From NCBI GenBank assembly GCA_965247255.1, contig CBDFGS010000010.1:434001-498000 (forward strand): 64,000 bases of DNA, read 5' to 3'. Positions 35,410 to 43,847 of this stretch are shown here, piece by piece; positions within the stretch are counted from its first letter, which is position 1; every line of letters starts with the position of its first letter. The DNA comes from CBDFGS01 sp965247255 (GTDB lineage: Bacteria > Chloroflexota > Dehalococcoidia > Lucifugimonadales > CAUZJF01). The notes beneath the pieces are model-generated. The model was not told where the DNA came from. It made no database searches and saw nothing but the letters and a program-made list of their open reading frames with translations. Made by a program: the position numbers and the translations under genes.

Positions 35410-37134
35410 ATGGCGAGAACCAAGGCAATGAAGCAACAGGGCGGCAAGAGGGCGGCCATCTACGCCCGCGTATCGGACAAGAGCCAGGCTGAGGACGACA
35501 AGACCTCCCTCTCCGAGCAGACCACCGAGATGGAAGCCTACTGTGAGGGCAAGGGCATGACCGTTACCGCCCGCTACCAGGAGGTGGGCCGGGGCTGGTC
35601 CAAGAAGCGCCCCGAGTTCCTCCGGATGCTGGCCGACGCCAAGCGGGGACGCTTCGACACCATCGTCTGCTGGAAGTCGGACCGCCTCAGCCGGGGAATG
35701 TACCCCGCCGCAGCCCTCATGGAGGTCGTCGAGGCGTACCAGATACGGCTTGAGGCCGTAATGGACGCCATAGACATGAAGACCTTCGGACTCATGGCCG
35801 CCATCGGCAAGATCGAGCTTGACAACTTCCGGGAGAGGGCGTCCATGGGCAAGCGTGGCACGGCCAAGCAGGGGAGGATGCCCGTCGGCTCCCTCTCCTA
35901 CGGATACCGGATCGGAGACGACGGCAAACCGGAGATATACGAGCCCGAGGCAGAGGTCGTCCGGCGCATCTTCCATATGTACGTCCACGAGGGAATGTCC
36001 GGGTTGGCCATCAGCCGCCAACTGACCAGGGACAACGCCCCTACTTTTAATCCGGGTTCTCGATGGCATACCTCCTTCCTCAGCGCTCTTCTGGGGAAGG
36101 AGGTCTACAAAGGCAACTGGTGGTACGGCAAGTCCCGCTGGGTTGCGACGGAGGGCGGAGAGACCGTATACGCCCAACCGCAAGACGCCTGGATCAAGGT
36201 GCCCTTCCCGCCGCTGGTGGACGAGCAGACCTGGGACCGGGCGCAGGCCGTCAAGAAGCAGAGGAAGACACAATCCACCCGCAACACCAAGATATTCTAC
36301 CTTCTTCAACACCTGGTCAGGTGCGCCGAATGCGGGCGTCTCTTCGCCTGCAAGTCAACGACCCGCAGGACCGTGAAATCCAATGGCAGGACCTACAAGT
36401 ACAACCTGAAGACCCCTTATCGGCACTATCACTGCTACGGAATGCTGAGCGAGGGCCTTCGGTGCAGGGAGCGGTCCCACATCAAGGCCGGACAGTTGGA
36501 GGAGCTGGTCTGGAGCCAGGTCAAGGAGACGATCCAGAATCCCGAGCTCATCGTGGCCGGCATCGAGGCTCTGGATACGCAGGGAGAGGACGGGCTGGGA
36601 AAGCGGATCGCCAGGGCGGAGCGCGATCTCCAGAAAGTCCAGATCGAAGAAGAAAGAGCCATCAGGCTGTACGTGTCGGGGAAGATTAAGGAAGACCAAC
36701 TCGACCAGCAACGCAAGTTCATCCTCGAACGGCTGGAAACCGCTCGGGAGAAGCTGGACGACCTCCGCACCAGGGAGTCGATGGCATCTGAGAAGCGGGG
36801 CCTGATGGAGAACCTTGTCCAGTGGGCTGGGAAGTTCGGCAAAGGGTTGGATGACCTGCCCGACGAGAAGCGCCGGGATGTCCTGCGGCTGCTCGTCGAT
36901 CAGGTCTTGGTCGATCGTAACAACAACATCAGCATTACCCTGGGTATTCCAACAGAGGATTTCGTGTCGATTGAGAATGAGGAATCACCATCGGTCAGCC
37001 CTCCCGCCCGTGTACTGCTCCCAACGCGCTATCGCCATGTCCACGTAGCGCGGCTCGATCTCCATCGCGTAGCAGGTGCGACCCAACTGTTCGCAAGCCA
37101 CCATCGTTGTACCGGAGCCTGCGAAGGGGTCTAG
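35410..37134 (+). CDS. Large serine recombinase (integrase)
   Basis: 574 residues. Resolvase domain with YARVSDKSQ (nucleophile Ser22), CWKSDRLSRG and NFRERASMGKRGTAKQG; recombinase domain with VGSLSYGYR; zinc ribbon CAECGRLFACKS...CYGMLSEGLRCRER; coiled coil (RIARAERDLQKVQIEEERAI) and C-terminal DVLRLLVDQVLVDRNNNISI. The last about 50 residues are antisense to the 3' end of a DNA methyltransferase, so the native C-terminus was probably altered by integration. ATG 35410 follows AAGGAGG. Confidence 0.92.
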   Translation: MARTKAMKQQGGKRAAIYARVSDKSQAEDDKTSLSEQTTEMEAYCEGKGMTVTARYQEVGRGWSKKRPEFLRMLADAKRGRFDTIVCWKSDRLSRGMYPAAALMEVVEAYQIRLEAVMDAIDMKTFGLMAAIGKIELDNFRERASMGKRGTAKQGRMPVGSLSYGYRIGDDGKPEIYEPEAEVVRRIFHMYVHEGMSGLAISRQLTRDNAPTFNPGSRWHTSFLSALLGKEVYKGNWWYGKSRWVATEGGETVYAQPQDAWIKVPFPPLVDEQTWDRAQAVKKQRKTQSTRNTKIFYLLQHLVRCAECGRLFACKSTTRRTVKSNGRTYKYNLKTPYRHYHCYGMLSEGLRCRERSHIKAGQLEELVWSQVKETIQNPELIVAGIEALDTQGEDGLGKRIARAERDLQKVQIEEERAIRLYVSGKIKEDQLDQQRKFILERLETAREKLDDLRTRESMASEKRGLMENLVQWAGKFGKGLDDLPDEKRRDVLRLLVDQVLVDRNNNISITLGIPTEDFVSIENEESPSVSPPARVLLPTRYRHVHVARLDLHRVAGATQLFASHHRCTGACEGV

Positions 37135-38293
37135 AACGCGCTGAGCGTCAAGAATCTCGACATATCGCCGGAGCAAGGGCACCGGCTTAGGTGTGGGATG
37201 GTCATAGGTGTTGTCTGTGATAATTGGAGACGAATAGACCTTGCTATGCTCTGATTGGTGCAACTGCTTCCAGCCTGGCTTCTCCGACCATATCAAGGCT
37301 ATGTACTCGACGTCTGACTTCCACGTGCCCGACGTGAACGGGATGGCGTTCGTTTTGTGCCACACATGCAAATCAAACGACCGATCATACTCCCGTGCCA
37401 ACGCTGCATAATCGGGGACTAGTGGTCCAACATCCTAGTATTGAAGGGTTCTGAGGTTACGGCTTGGTAGGGGCGGGTTTGAAACCCGCCCTGTCGTCGT
37501 AGCACGCCAATCTCGGCTACCCATCATTTCAAAGATTTCGGTCTACTAGGTTTCTGGAGTGGAAAGCGATCATCATAGGCGCCATGCCCATGAGAAAGGC
37601 GGCGTGCTCGGAAAGGTCAAAATGTGATATGGCTTCAAGCTGGCCCCGTTGATATATGGCATTGCCTGCAAAGCCACCCCCCGATAAACCCGTGTGCGCA
37701 TACGGTGGGTCGGTCAAGATGAGGTCACACTCTGCCCCGTCCAGCAGCCGCGCCACGTCCTCCGCCGACGTGCTGTCGCCGCACATGAGCCGATGCCGCC
37801 CTAGCGTCCACACGTTGCCCCGCTTGCTCACCGGCTCGGCGGGCGGCTCCGGTACGGCGTCCGGGTAGCCCGGAGGCTCCGGCGTCAGGGCGATGTTGTG
37901 CATGGATTCCAGCAGGCCCTTCATGGCCGCGTCCGCCTGGTCTGCCATGCCCTTCACCAGGGCATCCAGGGCCGCGGTGTCAGGCTGGGCCATCGCCGCC
38001 AGAGGGTCTAGGGTCGCCAGCACCTGCCCCGCCTCGACTTTGTCGAGGTCGGTCACCAGGACGGGCACGATCTGCTCCGGGTCTAGTCCGGCCCGTAGAT
38101 GCCCATCTATGAGCACCAGGCCGTCCTCCGTCTCCCGTGCTATCACCGCGTCGGCGTAGCCCACCTGGGCAAGCATGGTCTGGAGGGCCTGCCGCTGGGC
38201 CTTGGGATGGCGTCGCCAGTTACGCGAGTCAACTGCCAGGTCTCCGGCCCGGACGTGGCGTAGCTCCGTGATCCGGTTGCGGATGGTCATCAC
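36985..38293 (-). pseudogene. ParB-like/DNA methyltransferase gene interrupted by a MITE
   Basis: N-terminal part (38293 to 37549): ParB-like region (IRNRITELRHVRAGDLAVDS, LVLIDGHLRAGLD) then methylase motif LILTDPPYAHTG. C-terminal part (up to 37416): VWHKTNAIPFTSGTW, NTYDHPTPKP and RVLDPFAGSGTTMVA (AdoMet site). Motif order is that of beta-class N4/N6-adenine enzymes. Removing the MITE with one TA gives FHSRNLVPDYAALAREYDRS in frame. The 3' end overlaps the recombinase gene. Confidence 0.85.
37420..37548 (+). mobile_element. MITE, IS630-type, copy II
   Basis: Same 125-bp core as copy I with one base different (CCCATC versus CCCCTC), flanked by TA at 37420-37421 and 37547-37548. Precise removal of core plus one TA restores the methyltransferase frame, demonstrating TA target duplication. 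Ends GTGGTCCAACATC and, inverted, GTAGACCGAAATC match at 9 of 13 positions. Confidence 0.88.
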
Positions 38294-38940
38294 GCCACCA
38301 ACGTCGCGCCGCTGGCGAACTTGACGCGCTTCAGCACCTCGGCCCGCTCCCGGTGGTAGTCCTTGGCCGTCATGGAGTACTGCCCTACCCGCTCGGACTG
38401 CAGCCCGATACGGTGCTGGGCAGCCAGTGCCCCCAGGTCGGACCCGGCGCTCACCCAGGCGGCGGGCAGCGGGTACGCCCGGTAGCCGTAGACGCGCATG
38501 ACGGTCATGGGCTGGGTGGTGGACAGGAGCAGCGCGCCGTTGTCCGCCATCGTCAGCCGGAAGGTGCGGGCAGTCTGGGCCCCGTCCCGCGTCACCGGGA
38601 CCATATCGCTTGTGCCAGTTACACCGTTGGCGAAGAAAGTAGAGTCCGCGTGAAACATGGAATCTACAAAAGTTCCAAGGATGCGGAAGGCAGGATAGCC
38701 TCCCATGAGCCCGTCTACGTCCCCGGAGAGGAAGGGGTAAGCGATGGTCAGGTTGGCGCTGGTCTGGGCCTGGTGGATGCCCGTCCAGACCGTAACGGGG
38801 AAGGAAGCCGACCGCGCCGCTGCCGGAAGGTGGTCGTGCACGTCCTGTGAGGCCGTCTCTGCCAGTTGCAGCAGGACGGCATCGCTCAGGTCGGTCTCGA
38901 CTCGTTGCGCTATGTCGTAGATGGAAGTGATGGCCGCCAC
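38290..38940 (-). CDS. Phage head-tail connector region protein
   Basis: 216 residues from GTG 38940 (GAGGAG upstream). Opens with a helical block (ITSIYDIAQRVETDLSDAVL ... TASQDVHDHLP), then a beta-rich middle (SFPVTVWTGIHQAQTS, MVPVTRDGAQTARTFRLTMA) and an exposed helical end. No exact family; its place after the capsid and stopper genes suggests a neck or connector component. Overlaps its upstream neighbour by one base and the methylase start by four. Confidence 0.5.
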   Translation of the reverse strand: MAAITSIYDIAQRVETDLSDAVLLQLAETASQDVHDHLPAAARSASFPVTVWTGIHQAQTSANLTIAYPFLSGDVDGLMGGYPAFRILGTFVDSMFHADSTFFANGVTGTSDMVPVTRDGAQTARTFRLTMADNGALLLSTTQPMTVMRVYGYRAYPLPAAWVSAGSDLGALAAQHRIGLQSERVGQYSMTAKDYHRERAEVLKRVKFASGATLVA

Positions 38941-39287
38941 TACGAATACTCCTCTAACTGAGTCTCCAAGTGGTCCTCTCGCCGCACGACCGCCATGACC
39001 CGCAGCTTCGTGTCCTTCAGCGTCTTCCCCTCTCTGTCTCGCACGCTGGTCACCCGGTCGTTTTCGCGGATGTCCGCGCCCAGGGGCAGCAGCATCACGT
39101 GGGTAGCCACGGCGACCATCTTGTCGCCGTCGGCTACGAAACGCTCAGCACGGGACTGCCAGTAGCACGGCGAGCTAGTAAGCGGCTGCGTGAGCGTCGT
39201 CACCGGGGCGCCGTAGCGGTCAGTGTCTGCGGAGGCGGTGTCGCGCTCGGTGGCGCAGCGCATGGTCATGCGAGCGCGAGCGCCCAC
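38940..39287 (-). CDS. Phage head closure/stopper-like protein
   Basis: 115 residues. The core (VADGDKMVAVATHVMLLPLG, ADIRENDRVTSVRDREGKTL, TKLRVMAVVRREDHLETQLE) has the 'parameter/units' beta-barrel pattern of head closure proteins (gp16/SPP1-like, DUF6093-like). The location two genes after the capsid agrees. Assignment is moderate. Confidence 0.55.
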   Translation of the reverse strand: MGARARMTMRCATERDTASADTDRYGAPVTTLTQPLTSSPCYWQSRAERFVADGDKMVAVATHVMLLPLGADIRENDRVTSVRDREGKTLKDTKLRVMAVVRREDHLETQLEEYS

Positions 39288-39289
39288 GG

Positions 39290-39475
39290 CTATCGCCCCT
39301 CAGTAGCAATTAGCTCGGTGCGGTCTCGGCTCGCCTGTTGCTGGATTGCCAGAGCGTGGCAGTTGCAGGGGCAAGCGGCGAGGCCCTTGGGTATCCCTCT
39401 ATGGCAGCCGCCGTCGCACTGGGGGTGGTTGCCATGCTTGAAGGCGCCCTTGTCTCGATACTGGCGCTTATCCAT
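39290..39475 (-). CDS. Small Cys/His-rich phage protein
   Basis: 61 residues with a candidate zinc site: HPQCDGGCHRG and LAACPCNCHAL. Overlaps the next upstream gene by 8 bases and precedes the stopper gene by 2, consistent with real coupling. Role unknown. Confidence 0.5.
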   Translation of the reverse strand: MDKRQYRDKGAFKHGNHPQCDGGCHRGIPKGLAACPCNCHALAIQQQASRDRTELIATEGR

Positions 39476-39932
39476 TCTCGACCTCTACGTAGCGCACCGT
39501 GATGGTCATCTCGCCGCCATCGCCTTGGTAGGGGTCCGTCGCGGCAGCCGTGACAGCAGCGCCGGTCGGCCTACCCAGGCCAGTAGGCTGCAGGTCGGCC
39601 CACCCGGTACGCTCGTCGGTGTCCCGCAGAATGGCGGCGCCGATGCGGGCCGCCTCTTCACCGTCCGCGCCGTAGCGCAGGGACAGCGGTTTAGGTTGCA
39701 CGTATCCCCCGGCGGCCTTTTCCACGAAGACGCTTAGAACCTCGATGCTCTGTCCGATGCTCGGCGTGGGAGTAAGCGGCTGGGATTCAGTGTCCAGGGA
39801 GCGCACCTGCTCCGGTGATAGGACGGTCCGCTGGGTCTGGGCCTTGGCCGCGACGGGATTTACACGGTATGTATCGTCCCGTGCCCCCGGCGTGACGTTC
39901 GACCTTTGGATGATTCGATGCACTGACGGCAT
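39468..39932 (-). CDS. Phage structural protein of unknown family
   Basis: 154 residues from the ATG at 39932, preceded by GGGAGGAA at 6 bases, which decides the start over the open frame reaching 39992. Ala/Thr-rich N-terminal half, then VLSVFVEKAAGGYVQPKPLS and EEAARIGAAILRDTDERTGW, and a beta C-terminus EMTITVRYVEVENG. Directly after the capsid gene, so perhaps a head-tail adaptor. Confidence 0.5.
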   Translation of the reverse strand: MPSVHRIIQRSNVTPGARDDTYRVNPVAAKAQTQRTVLSPEQVRSLDTESQPLTPTPSIGQSIEVLSVFVEKAAGGYVQPKPLSLRYGADGEEAARIGAAILRDTDERTGWADLQPTGLGRPTGAAVTAAATDPYQGDGGEMTITVRYVEVENG

Positions 39933-39998
39933 TGGCGTTCCTCCCAGTTGGTAGGGGCTGGCAGCGATCATATCCCCCCTTGCCCCTTTCATTCGCTC

Positions 39999-41372
39999 TT
40001 AGGCGGCAGCTACGCCGAAGTTCGTGATCCTGGTGTATCCCGACCCACGCCGGATGTAGAACGTATAGCGACCGTCCACGTAGATGTTGAATCGGCCTGA
40101 CGGAACTGTATTGACTGCGGCCGTCGCAGCGGACGCGACCGCCACCGAGGGCACGTGTTGGGCCTCGGAGATGCGCACCTGAACCTGCTGCTTATCGCGC
40201 AAGGCACAGTGCTCGCCGAAGGCTCCCACGAGGACGGTGTGCTCGGGGAGCGCATTGCACAGGATCACCGGCAGATCGTCGATCATCATCATCGGCGCGT
40301 TGGCCGTACCCTGCAGGGCGCCCCTAGCGATGTATGAGCCTATCGTTGACTGTTCAGTCTGGTATTCCGCCCAGTCCTGCGAGTGGATGACAACGGCGTC
40401 AGAATCCGCTTCACCCAGCCGCCAGACGCGCTCGCGCGCCTGGGCAATGGAGGTGTACAGTGCCATGTGGGTGCCTGACGAGAAGCCCGAATTACCATCG
40501 AGGGTATTCAATGAGGCATGGTCCAGGAACCCGGTAATGTCGGAGGCGTTCGCCGGCGACCCCACGTACTCCGTAGCAGGGAGGGGAGTGCCGCCGACGA
40601 TGTCGTTCTGCAACCGCCGCAGGAACTGGGACGTGAGCGCGCCGGTGAGCCGGGCGCGTATCTCCGCCTCGTCCATAAGCAGCTCCTCAGACACCTGGAT
40701 AAAGGCGCCGCGCTTTACCACGTTGGCGCTTTGTTCCACTACTTGGAACTGGGATTCCAGGTAGGGATCGCCTTGAGAGATAGGGGAAACGTTCGACTGG
40801 TTGACTGTTTCTTCGGCGTACTTGACCACCCGCTCAGTCGTCGGCAGCTGGGGGATGATGTCCAGGATGGTCGGACGGGTACGCGGCGCCGGGACGTAGA
40901 GGTCCTCCCGCACCGAATCAATGCTGTATTGGTTCGTGGCCGACGACGCATCGGTCGCAAACAGCGTCTTTAGGCTGACCTCCGTATCCACGGCGAACCC
41001 CTTGATGCGACCCGCCTTCAGATCGCCCCATCGCTCGTCCTGGAAGAGGGTGTCGGCGATGGACGCCTCGTTCCTGCCATTGAGGGGCGGGCGGTCCACC
41101 TTCTTGCCCAGATCGTCGATGTGCTTGATGTGGTCGAGAGCGCCGTCCGCCTTCAGGTAGTCGTCGATCTCGGCCTGTAGCCGCTCTATCTCCTGGCTGC
41201 GATCGGTGAGCCACTCGCCCATCGAGACTTCGATGTCGGGGTTCTTGATGCTGAAGACGTCACTCTTCAGCTGCCCCTCGTCGTCTGTGGACCGGCCCGT
41301 GCGCGCCTCCACCTCGGCTTTGGTGGCCTTCAGCTTCTCGGATGCCCTTACCAGATTCAGGTTGCTGCTCAT
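39999..41372 (-). CDS. Major capsid protein, HK97 fold
   Basis: 457 residues, start supported by AGGAGGGA. An N-terminal helical scaffolding-like segment (SEKLKATKAEVEARTGRST, EIERLQAEIDDYLKADGALD) is followed by the phage_capsid pattern: PTILDIIPQLPTTERVVKYA, FIQVSEELLMDEAEIRARLT, NDIVGGTPLP, MIDDLPVILCNALPEHTVLV and C-terminal GRYTFYIRRGSGYTRITNFG. Forms the icosahedral shell. Confidence 0.88.
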   Translation of the reverse strand: MSSNLNLVRASEKLKATKAEVEARTGRSTDDEGQLKSDVFSIKNPDIEVSMGEWLTDRSQEIERLQAEIDDYLKADGALDHIKHIDDLGKKVDRPPLNGRNEASIADTLFQDERWGDLKAGRIKGFAVDTEVSLKTLFATDASSATNQYSIDSVREDLYVPAPRTRPTILDIIPQLPTTERVVKYAEETVNQSNVSPISQGDPYLESQFQVVEQSANVVKRGAFIQVSEELLMDEAEIRARLTGALTSQFLRRLQNDIVGGTPLPATEYVGSPANASDITGFLDHASLNTLDGNSGFSSGTHMALYTSIAQARERVWRLGEADSDAVVIHSQDWAEYQTEQSTIGSYIARGALQGTANAPMMMIDDLPVILCNALPEHTVLVGAFGEHCALRDKQQVQVRISEAQHVPSVAVASAATAAVNTVPSGRFNIYVDGRYTFYIRRGSGYTRITNFGVAAA

Positions 41373-41375
41373 CGT

Positions 41376-42482
41376 CTATCTCCCTCCTATGATGCTCATG
41401 TACCGCTCGTACGCCGCCAAGCCCGGGTCGATGTCCGGGGGTTCGTTAGTCGTGTCAGTCAGGATGCGCTCCACGGCGCGCTGGATGTCCTCATCGGACA
41501 TCTCCTTTATGTCGCTCGGCTCTCCCGTTGCGGCCTCTTCCTCGTAGCGGTCGCAGCCGTCGGCTTCAGCAGCCGTGATCAGGCGGGACAGGTTGACGTT
41601 CAGCCGGCGGGCCAAGCCCTGCAGCCGGGATACCGGGGGGCAACCGCTGGTGCCGCCGAGTATCTGGCCCATCGTCGAGACGGAGATGCCCGCTGCGTCC
41701 GCCAGGTCGTCGTTGGACAGCTCGCGCTCGTCTCGAAGCTCTCGCAGCAGGTCGCCCAGCGCCTGGCCTTTTGTGGACGACTCGGCGTTAGGTTCCTCTA
41801 CTGCTCCGAGCGAGCCGTCAGAGGCTGAGCCATCCGGGCCATTGGACTTGCCCAGCGCCTCGACGACGGACGCCGCGATAGCAGCGCCTAGTCGCTCATA
41901 GTCAAAGATTGGCCCATCGAGAGCAACCGTCGGCGCATCGGCGCCCGATTGGCGGGCCTGGCATTCGGGCCCACACTCCTTGGCGGCGACAGTGGCGGTG
42001 TCTATCCCAGCCCCCTTGCTCACGGGGTCCACGTCTATGATGTCCATCTTCTTGATCTCGAAGGGGGGATCGCCGAATGGCTCGACCGCCGGTTGATAGA
42101 GCGGGTCTTTCTCCGGCAGCGGCCTCCCGTCGGTCATCAAGAACCGCATGGACCACTCGACGGGCCGCTTGGCGTCCGCCATCGCCTTGAGGTACGTATA
42201 GGTCTCCCGCCCGGCCCACGTATCCGTGATGTAGGTCAGGCGAGCATAGGCGGCGTCATCCTCTTCGTAGGTGTCGCCGTAGCCTGCTGGCGTGGGGTTA
42301 GGCCCGCCGTGGTTATGCAGGCCAGCGTTGACCTTCTGCTTCCCGACGGCCTTGGGCCGGATAACGTCGCCGTCATGGTCGATGACGTTCAGCGTGGCGA
42401 AGCGGGCGTAAACCGTCCCCACAGGGTCGGCGTCGTCTATCTTCAGCTGGACCGAAAAGGTCTTGGTCCGCAACTCAGGCAT
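41376..42482 (-). CDS. Prohead maturation protease with embedded XRE-type helix-turn-helix
   Basis: 368 residues from ATG 42482 (AGGAGG at 7 bases upstream). The first about 165 residues fit a prohead protease (LNVIDHDGDVIRPKAVGKQK, NAGLHNHGGPNPTPAGYGDT, VEWSMRFLMTD). A linker follows, then near 265-330 ALGDLLRELRDERELSNDDL and ADAAGISVSTMGQILGGTSG, a clear HTH_XRE, which is unusual in a capsid protease. The C-terminal tail ends IDPGLAAYERYMSIIGGR, as in scaffold parts. Confidence 0.8.
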   Translation of the reverse strand: MPELRTKTFSVQLKIDDADPVGTVYARFATLNVIDHDGDVIRPKAVGKQKVNAGLHNHGGPNPTPAGYGDTYEEDDAAYARLTYITDTWAGRETYTYLKAMADAKRPVEWSMRFLMTDGRPLPEKDPLYQPAVEPFGDPPFEIKKMDIIDVDPVSKGAGIDTATVAAKECGPECQARQSGADAPTVALDGPIFDYERLGAAIAASVVEALGKSNGPDGSASDGSLGAVEEPNAESSTKGQALGDLLRELRDERELSNDDLADAAGISVSTMGQILGGTSGCPPVSRLQGLARRLNVNLSRLITAAEADGCDRYEEEAATGEPSDIKEMSDEDIQRAVERILTDTTNEPPDIDPGLAAYERYMSIIGGR

Positions 42483-42506
42483 CTGTCCTCCTGTCTCCAG
42501 GGCAAC

Positions 42507-42549
42507 AAAAAAGCCGCCCACGCGCCCATACGGGCAACGAAAGGCGGCT
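42507..42549 (-). terminator. Intrinsic terminator in the capsid-operon leader
   Basis: On the - strand AGCCGCC (42549-42543) and GGCGGCT (42518-42512) pair around an inner GCCC/GGGC hairpin, followed by six T (42512-42507). It lies downstream of hicB and only 25 bases upstream of the protease ATG, between a promoter candidate and the gene. Confidence 0.75.
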
Positions 42550-42594
42550 GTCTGGTCGTTCCTAGTCCAGCCGGACTATTCGGTTGTTGAAGCT

Positions 42595-42603
42595 ATTATA
42601 GCA
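42595..42603 (-). promoter_or_regulatory. Extended -10 promoter candidate for the capsid operon
   Basis: TGCTATAAT on the - strand. No good -35. Predicted start near 42588, giving a leader of about 105 bases that contains the terminator at 42507-42549 and a small hairpin TAGTCC/GGACTA (42572-42587). Confidence 0.45.
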
Positions 42604-42723
42604 CAGGTGAAGCGGTTGATTCGCCGAATTCTCCGACTATTGTCCACTGGCCGTCATGCGTGAACTGCTGCCATTGAACACTATCGCGGTCAAGGCTTGC
42701 CATATGTTATATTTCCCTGCAAG

Positions 42724-43125
42724 TTACCGTGGTCCCTTGATAAGCCCTAGAGCTGATTGCGTAAGCAGAGAAGACCGCGTCGAACCCTCCCTCTCTGCTA
42801 CTGCATCCAGAGCAGCCAGCACACGGGACGGCATGGAGATGTTGACGCGGACCGACTTCTCGGATAGCAACGCGAGGTCGACAGGCACAAGCACCCAGAT
42901 ACCATCCGCATAGTCGGGGTTGGCTTGGTGAGCGGCAATGGGTTGCGGGGGAGGCGCCGGTAAACCTTGTAACAGCAACCCTTCGATATGAAATGCCACA
43001 GCCTCACTAGCACGGGCAATCGCCATGTCCAACGTTTCAGCGCCCGAAAAGCAGCCGGGCAGGTCGGGAACCGTCACCCCGTAGCTACTCCCAGGTTCCA
43101 CGTGTATTACAACCGGATAATGCAT
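42724..43125 (-). CDS. hicB: HicB family antitoxin
   Basis: 133 residues. N-terminal partial RNase-H-like fold (YPVVIHVEPGSSYGVTVPDL, PGCFSGAETLDMAIARASEA, VAFHIEGLLLQG), then a C-terminal ribbon-helix-helix (SVRVNISMPSRVLAALDAVA, EREGSTRSSLLTQSAL). Neutralises HicA and should bind the operator upstream of hicA. The start overlaps the hicA stop (TAATG). The order toxin first, antitoxin second is usual for hicAB. Confidence 0.92.
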   Translation of the reverse strand: MHYPVVIHVEPGSSYGVTVPDLPGCFSGAETLDMAIARASEAVAFHIEGLLLQGLPAPPPQPIAAHQANPDYADGIWVLVPVDLALLSEKSVRVNISMPSRVLAALDAVAEREGSTRSSLLTQSALGLIKGPR

Positions 43126-43325
43126 TAGCGTTTACTCCAATCCCAGCCCGCCTGCCGGTAAATTGCCCTGAGCGTCTTTATCGGTATGTCCTTGACAGGG
43201 TGTGCAACCGTTACAACACCAGAACGCTCAGGGTGGACGAACTGATGATGACTGCCTTTTACTCTGTCGAGTTCCCATCCATCCCTGCGAAGCCTCCGTA
43301 TGATTGCCCTGCTATCCCTGTCCAT
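43125..43325 (-). CDS. hicA: HicA family mRNA interferase toxin
   Basis: 66 residues from ATG 43325. A dsRBD-like fold with RDSRAIIRRLRRDGWELDRV and KGSHHQFVHPERSGVVTVAH; the His after GSH is the catalytic position in HicA. A start five codons upstream would lie inside the promoter, and the -10 box places transcription start at or next to this ATG, so the message is probably leaderless. Confidence 0.93.
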   Translation of the reverse strand: MDRDSRAIIRRLRRDGWELDRVKGSHHQFVHPERSGVVTVAHPVKDIPIKTLRAIYRQAGWDWSKR

Positions 43326-43360
43326 GTGTGTATTATACACAACGGAGGCCGTAATGTCAA
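43326..43360 (-). promoter_or_regulatory. hicAB promoter and palindromic operator
   Basis: On the - strand TTGACA (43360-43355), 17-base spacer, TATAAT (43337-43332): consensus at both boxes. The 13-bp palindrome GTGTATAATACAC (43338-43326) covers the -10 box, ideal for repression by the HicB ribbon-helix-helix. Confidence 0.8.
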
Positions 43361-43376
43361 TGGGCTAGCTAATATG

Positions 43377-43477
43377 GTAGTGGTTCAGTTTCAGTCATAC
43401 ATACGGCGCCGTTAGTGCTATTGCCTTCCACCCTTGACACAAACCAGTAGAATCTGCATTGTCAAACTGAACCACTA
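43377..43477. mobile_element. Short MITE with 15-bp perfect inverted repeats
   Basis: 101 bp bounded by GTAGTGGTTCAGTTT and its exact complement. After the TA the ends read GTGGTTCA, as in the IS630 element at 19.8 kb, so it belongs to the same TA-targeting family although the interior differs from the 129-bp MITE. It separates hicA from the gp10-like gene. Confidence 0.75.
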
Positions 43478-43485
43478 CCCCCGTC

Positions 43486-43836
43486 TCAGCGTCTCAGCCG
43501 CTTCGCTATCGTCTCCTCGAGGCGGGGGTAGTTCTTGTCGGCGGCGTTCCGCAGCATGTTCCGCCCGGGCCGCCCACGTGCGCCGACCTCAACAGGGAGC
43601 GCGTAGTCCACCTCCGCCGATCCCCACACGCCGACGACAATGTCGCCTTCCTCGTGGGCCGGTTCCTGAGGCTTGATGCTCCGCCGCAGTTTCCCGGTCA
43701 GCACCGGGGTATCGGCCTGGGCATCGACGACGCACTCGCCCATGACCTCGTCAATGCCCTCCTTGGTAGCCTTGACGACCTGCTTGAGCACATCGTCGCC
43801 CTTCCAGTCCAGCTTGAAGCCTTTGTTTCTCGGCAC
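43486..43836 (-). CDS. HK97 gp10-like head-tail/tail-component protein
   Basis: 116 residues. The segment GIDEVMGECVVDAQADTPVL and TGKLRRSIKPQ is the hallmark of the HK97-gp10 family, as is the VEVGARGRPGRNMLRNAADK end. It should act at the neck or tail terminator. Its placement between the portal-MuF gene and the protease, rather than after the connectors, is unusual and may reflect shuffling. Confidence 0.8.
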   Translation of the reverse strand: MPRNKGFKLDWKGDDVLKQVVKATKEGIDEVMGECVVDAQADTPVLTGKLRRSIKPQEPAHEEGDIVVGVWGSAEVDYALPVEVGARGRPGRNMLRNAADKNYPRLEETIAKRLRR

Positions 43837-43847
43837 AGTATTCCTCC

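Noticed and set aside
36985..37134. Treating the last 50 residues of the serine recombinase as a genuine domain
   Set aside because: That stretch is antisense to conserved methyltransferase codons (DPFAGSGTT...RYVDMAIARWEQ) and has no recombinase similarity.
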